Source: a virus
DNA length: 53,411 bases
Virus record (IMG/VR): IMGVR_UViG_3300034121_000706
Location: 1 to 53,411 of that record
Reading direction: 5' to 3' (one strand)
In this document: positions 53,356-53,411 of the stretch, piece by piece
Numbering within the stretch: the first letter of the stretch is position 1
How the letters are laid out: each line of letters starts with the position of its first letter
The notes under the pieces: generated by a model
Databases searched by the model: none
Told to the model about the DNA's origin: nothing
The model's input: only the letters and a program-made list of their open reading frames with translations
Made by a program: the position numbers and the translations under genes

Positions 53356-53411
53356 ATGGAAGAAATAAAGAAAATATTTGAAGAAATAATGGATTATCAG
53401 ATGAATAATGT
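53356..53411 (+). CDS. Partial gene at window end
   Basis: An ATG at 53356 opens a frame that runs off the window (MEEIKKIFEEIMDY...). It lies about 37 nt after a TAACG junction and a short AT-rich leader. Its identity cannot be judged. Confidence 0.4.
   Translation, partial: MEEIKKIFEEIMDYQMNN

Noticed and set aside
1-53411. tRNA or rRNA genes
   Set aside because: No cloverleaf-like segment or rRNA-like stretch was noticed by eye; a tRNA scan was not run.

Overview
The window is a 53.4 kb piece of a low-GC tailed bacteriophage genome. The host is very probably a member of the Bacteroidota. Three things point there: perfect TAnnTTTG -7 promoter elements, signal peptides that end in ...AQ or ...YGQ, and host-clade families such as the DUF3127 single-strand-binding-like protein. 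Both ends cut through genes (1-474 on the minus strand and 53356-53411 on the plus strand), so the genome continues on both sides. No tail tube, sheath or tape-measure gene is visible. The portal, several ~220-aa probable ring proteins and a 1448-aa muzzle-like protein suggest a podovirus, possibly distantly related to the crAss-like phages.

Layout. (1) 1-39662 is almost entirely a long minus-strand block. Read in its own direction it starts with an accessory and DNA-metabolism cluster at 39662-33871: small regulator-like protein, C5 cytosine methyltransferase, coiled-coil protein, Gp88-family protein, YegP-like protein, VRR-NUC-like nuclease, DUF3127 SSB-like protein and DUF3310-like protein. 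Packaging genes follow: terminase large subunit, a degenerate HD-domain protein and the portal. Next come a 442-aa protein and a 3770-aa polyvalent protein with ADP-ribosyltransferase, zincin and LPD38-like parts, then two membrane-active candidate internal proteins. The head genes are a probable scaffold and the probable major capsid protein. Connector and fibre genes come last, three of them encoding proteins with signal peptides. One gene in this region, the 1448-aa muzzle candidate at 1212-5558, is inverted and converges with the rest. (2) 39663-42076 is a regulatory and probable replication region. It has divergent promoters, a small HTH protein, a RepL-like winged-helix protein and about 1 kb of AT-rich, repeat-dense DNA. 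(3) 42077-53411 is a plus-strand early operon of many small proteins, including an ArsR-like regulator, a DnaA domain IV-like protein, an HNH homing endonuclease, a Sak4/AAA_24-type ATPase and several zinc-finger microproteins.

How it fits together. The plus-strand block looks like early takeover and replication control, and the minus-strand block looks like late packaging and assembly. The giant polyvalent protein sits among probable ejected proteins and may enter the cell with the DNA. RepL, the DnaA-like protein, the SSB-like protein and the Sak4-like ATPase form a replication/recombination set, but no polymerase, helicase, primase, integrase or recognisable lysis enzyme is seen here. Seven genes or candidate genes shorter than 60 codons were read directly from the DNA: 34354-34464, 36831-36986, 42077-42232, 47998-48156, 48373-48543, 51387-51557, and a doubtful one at 52945-53025. 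All family assignments are by eye from motifs; no database search was run.
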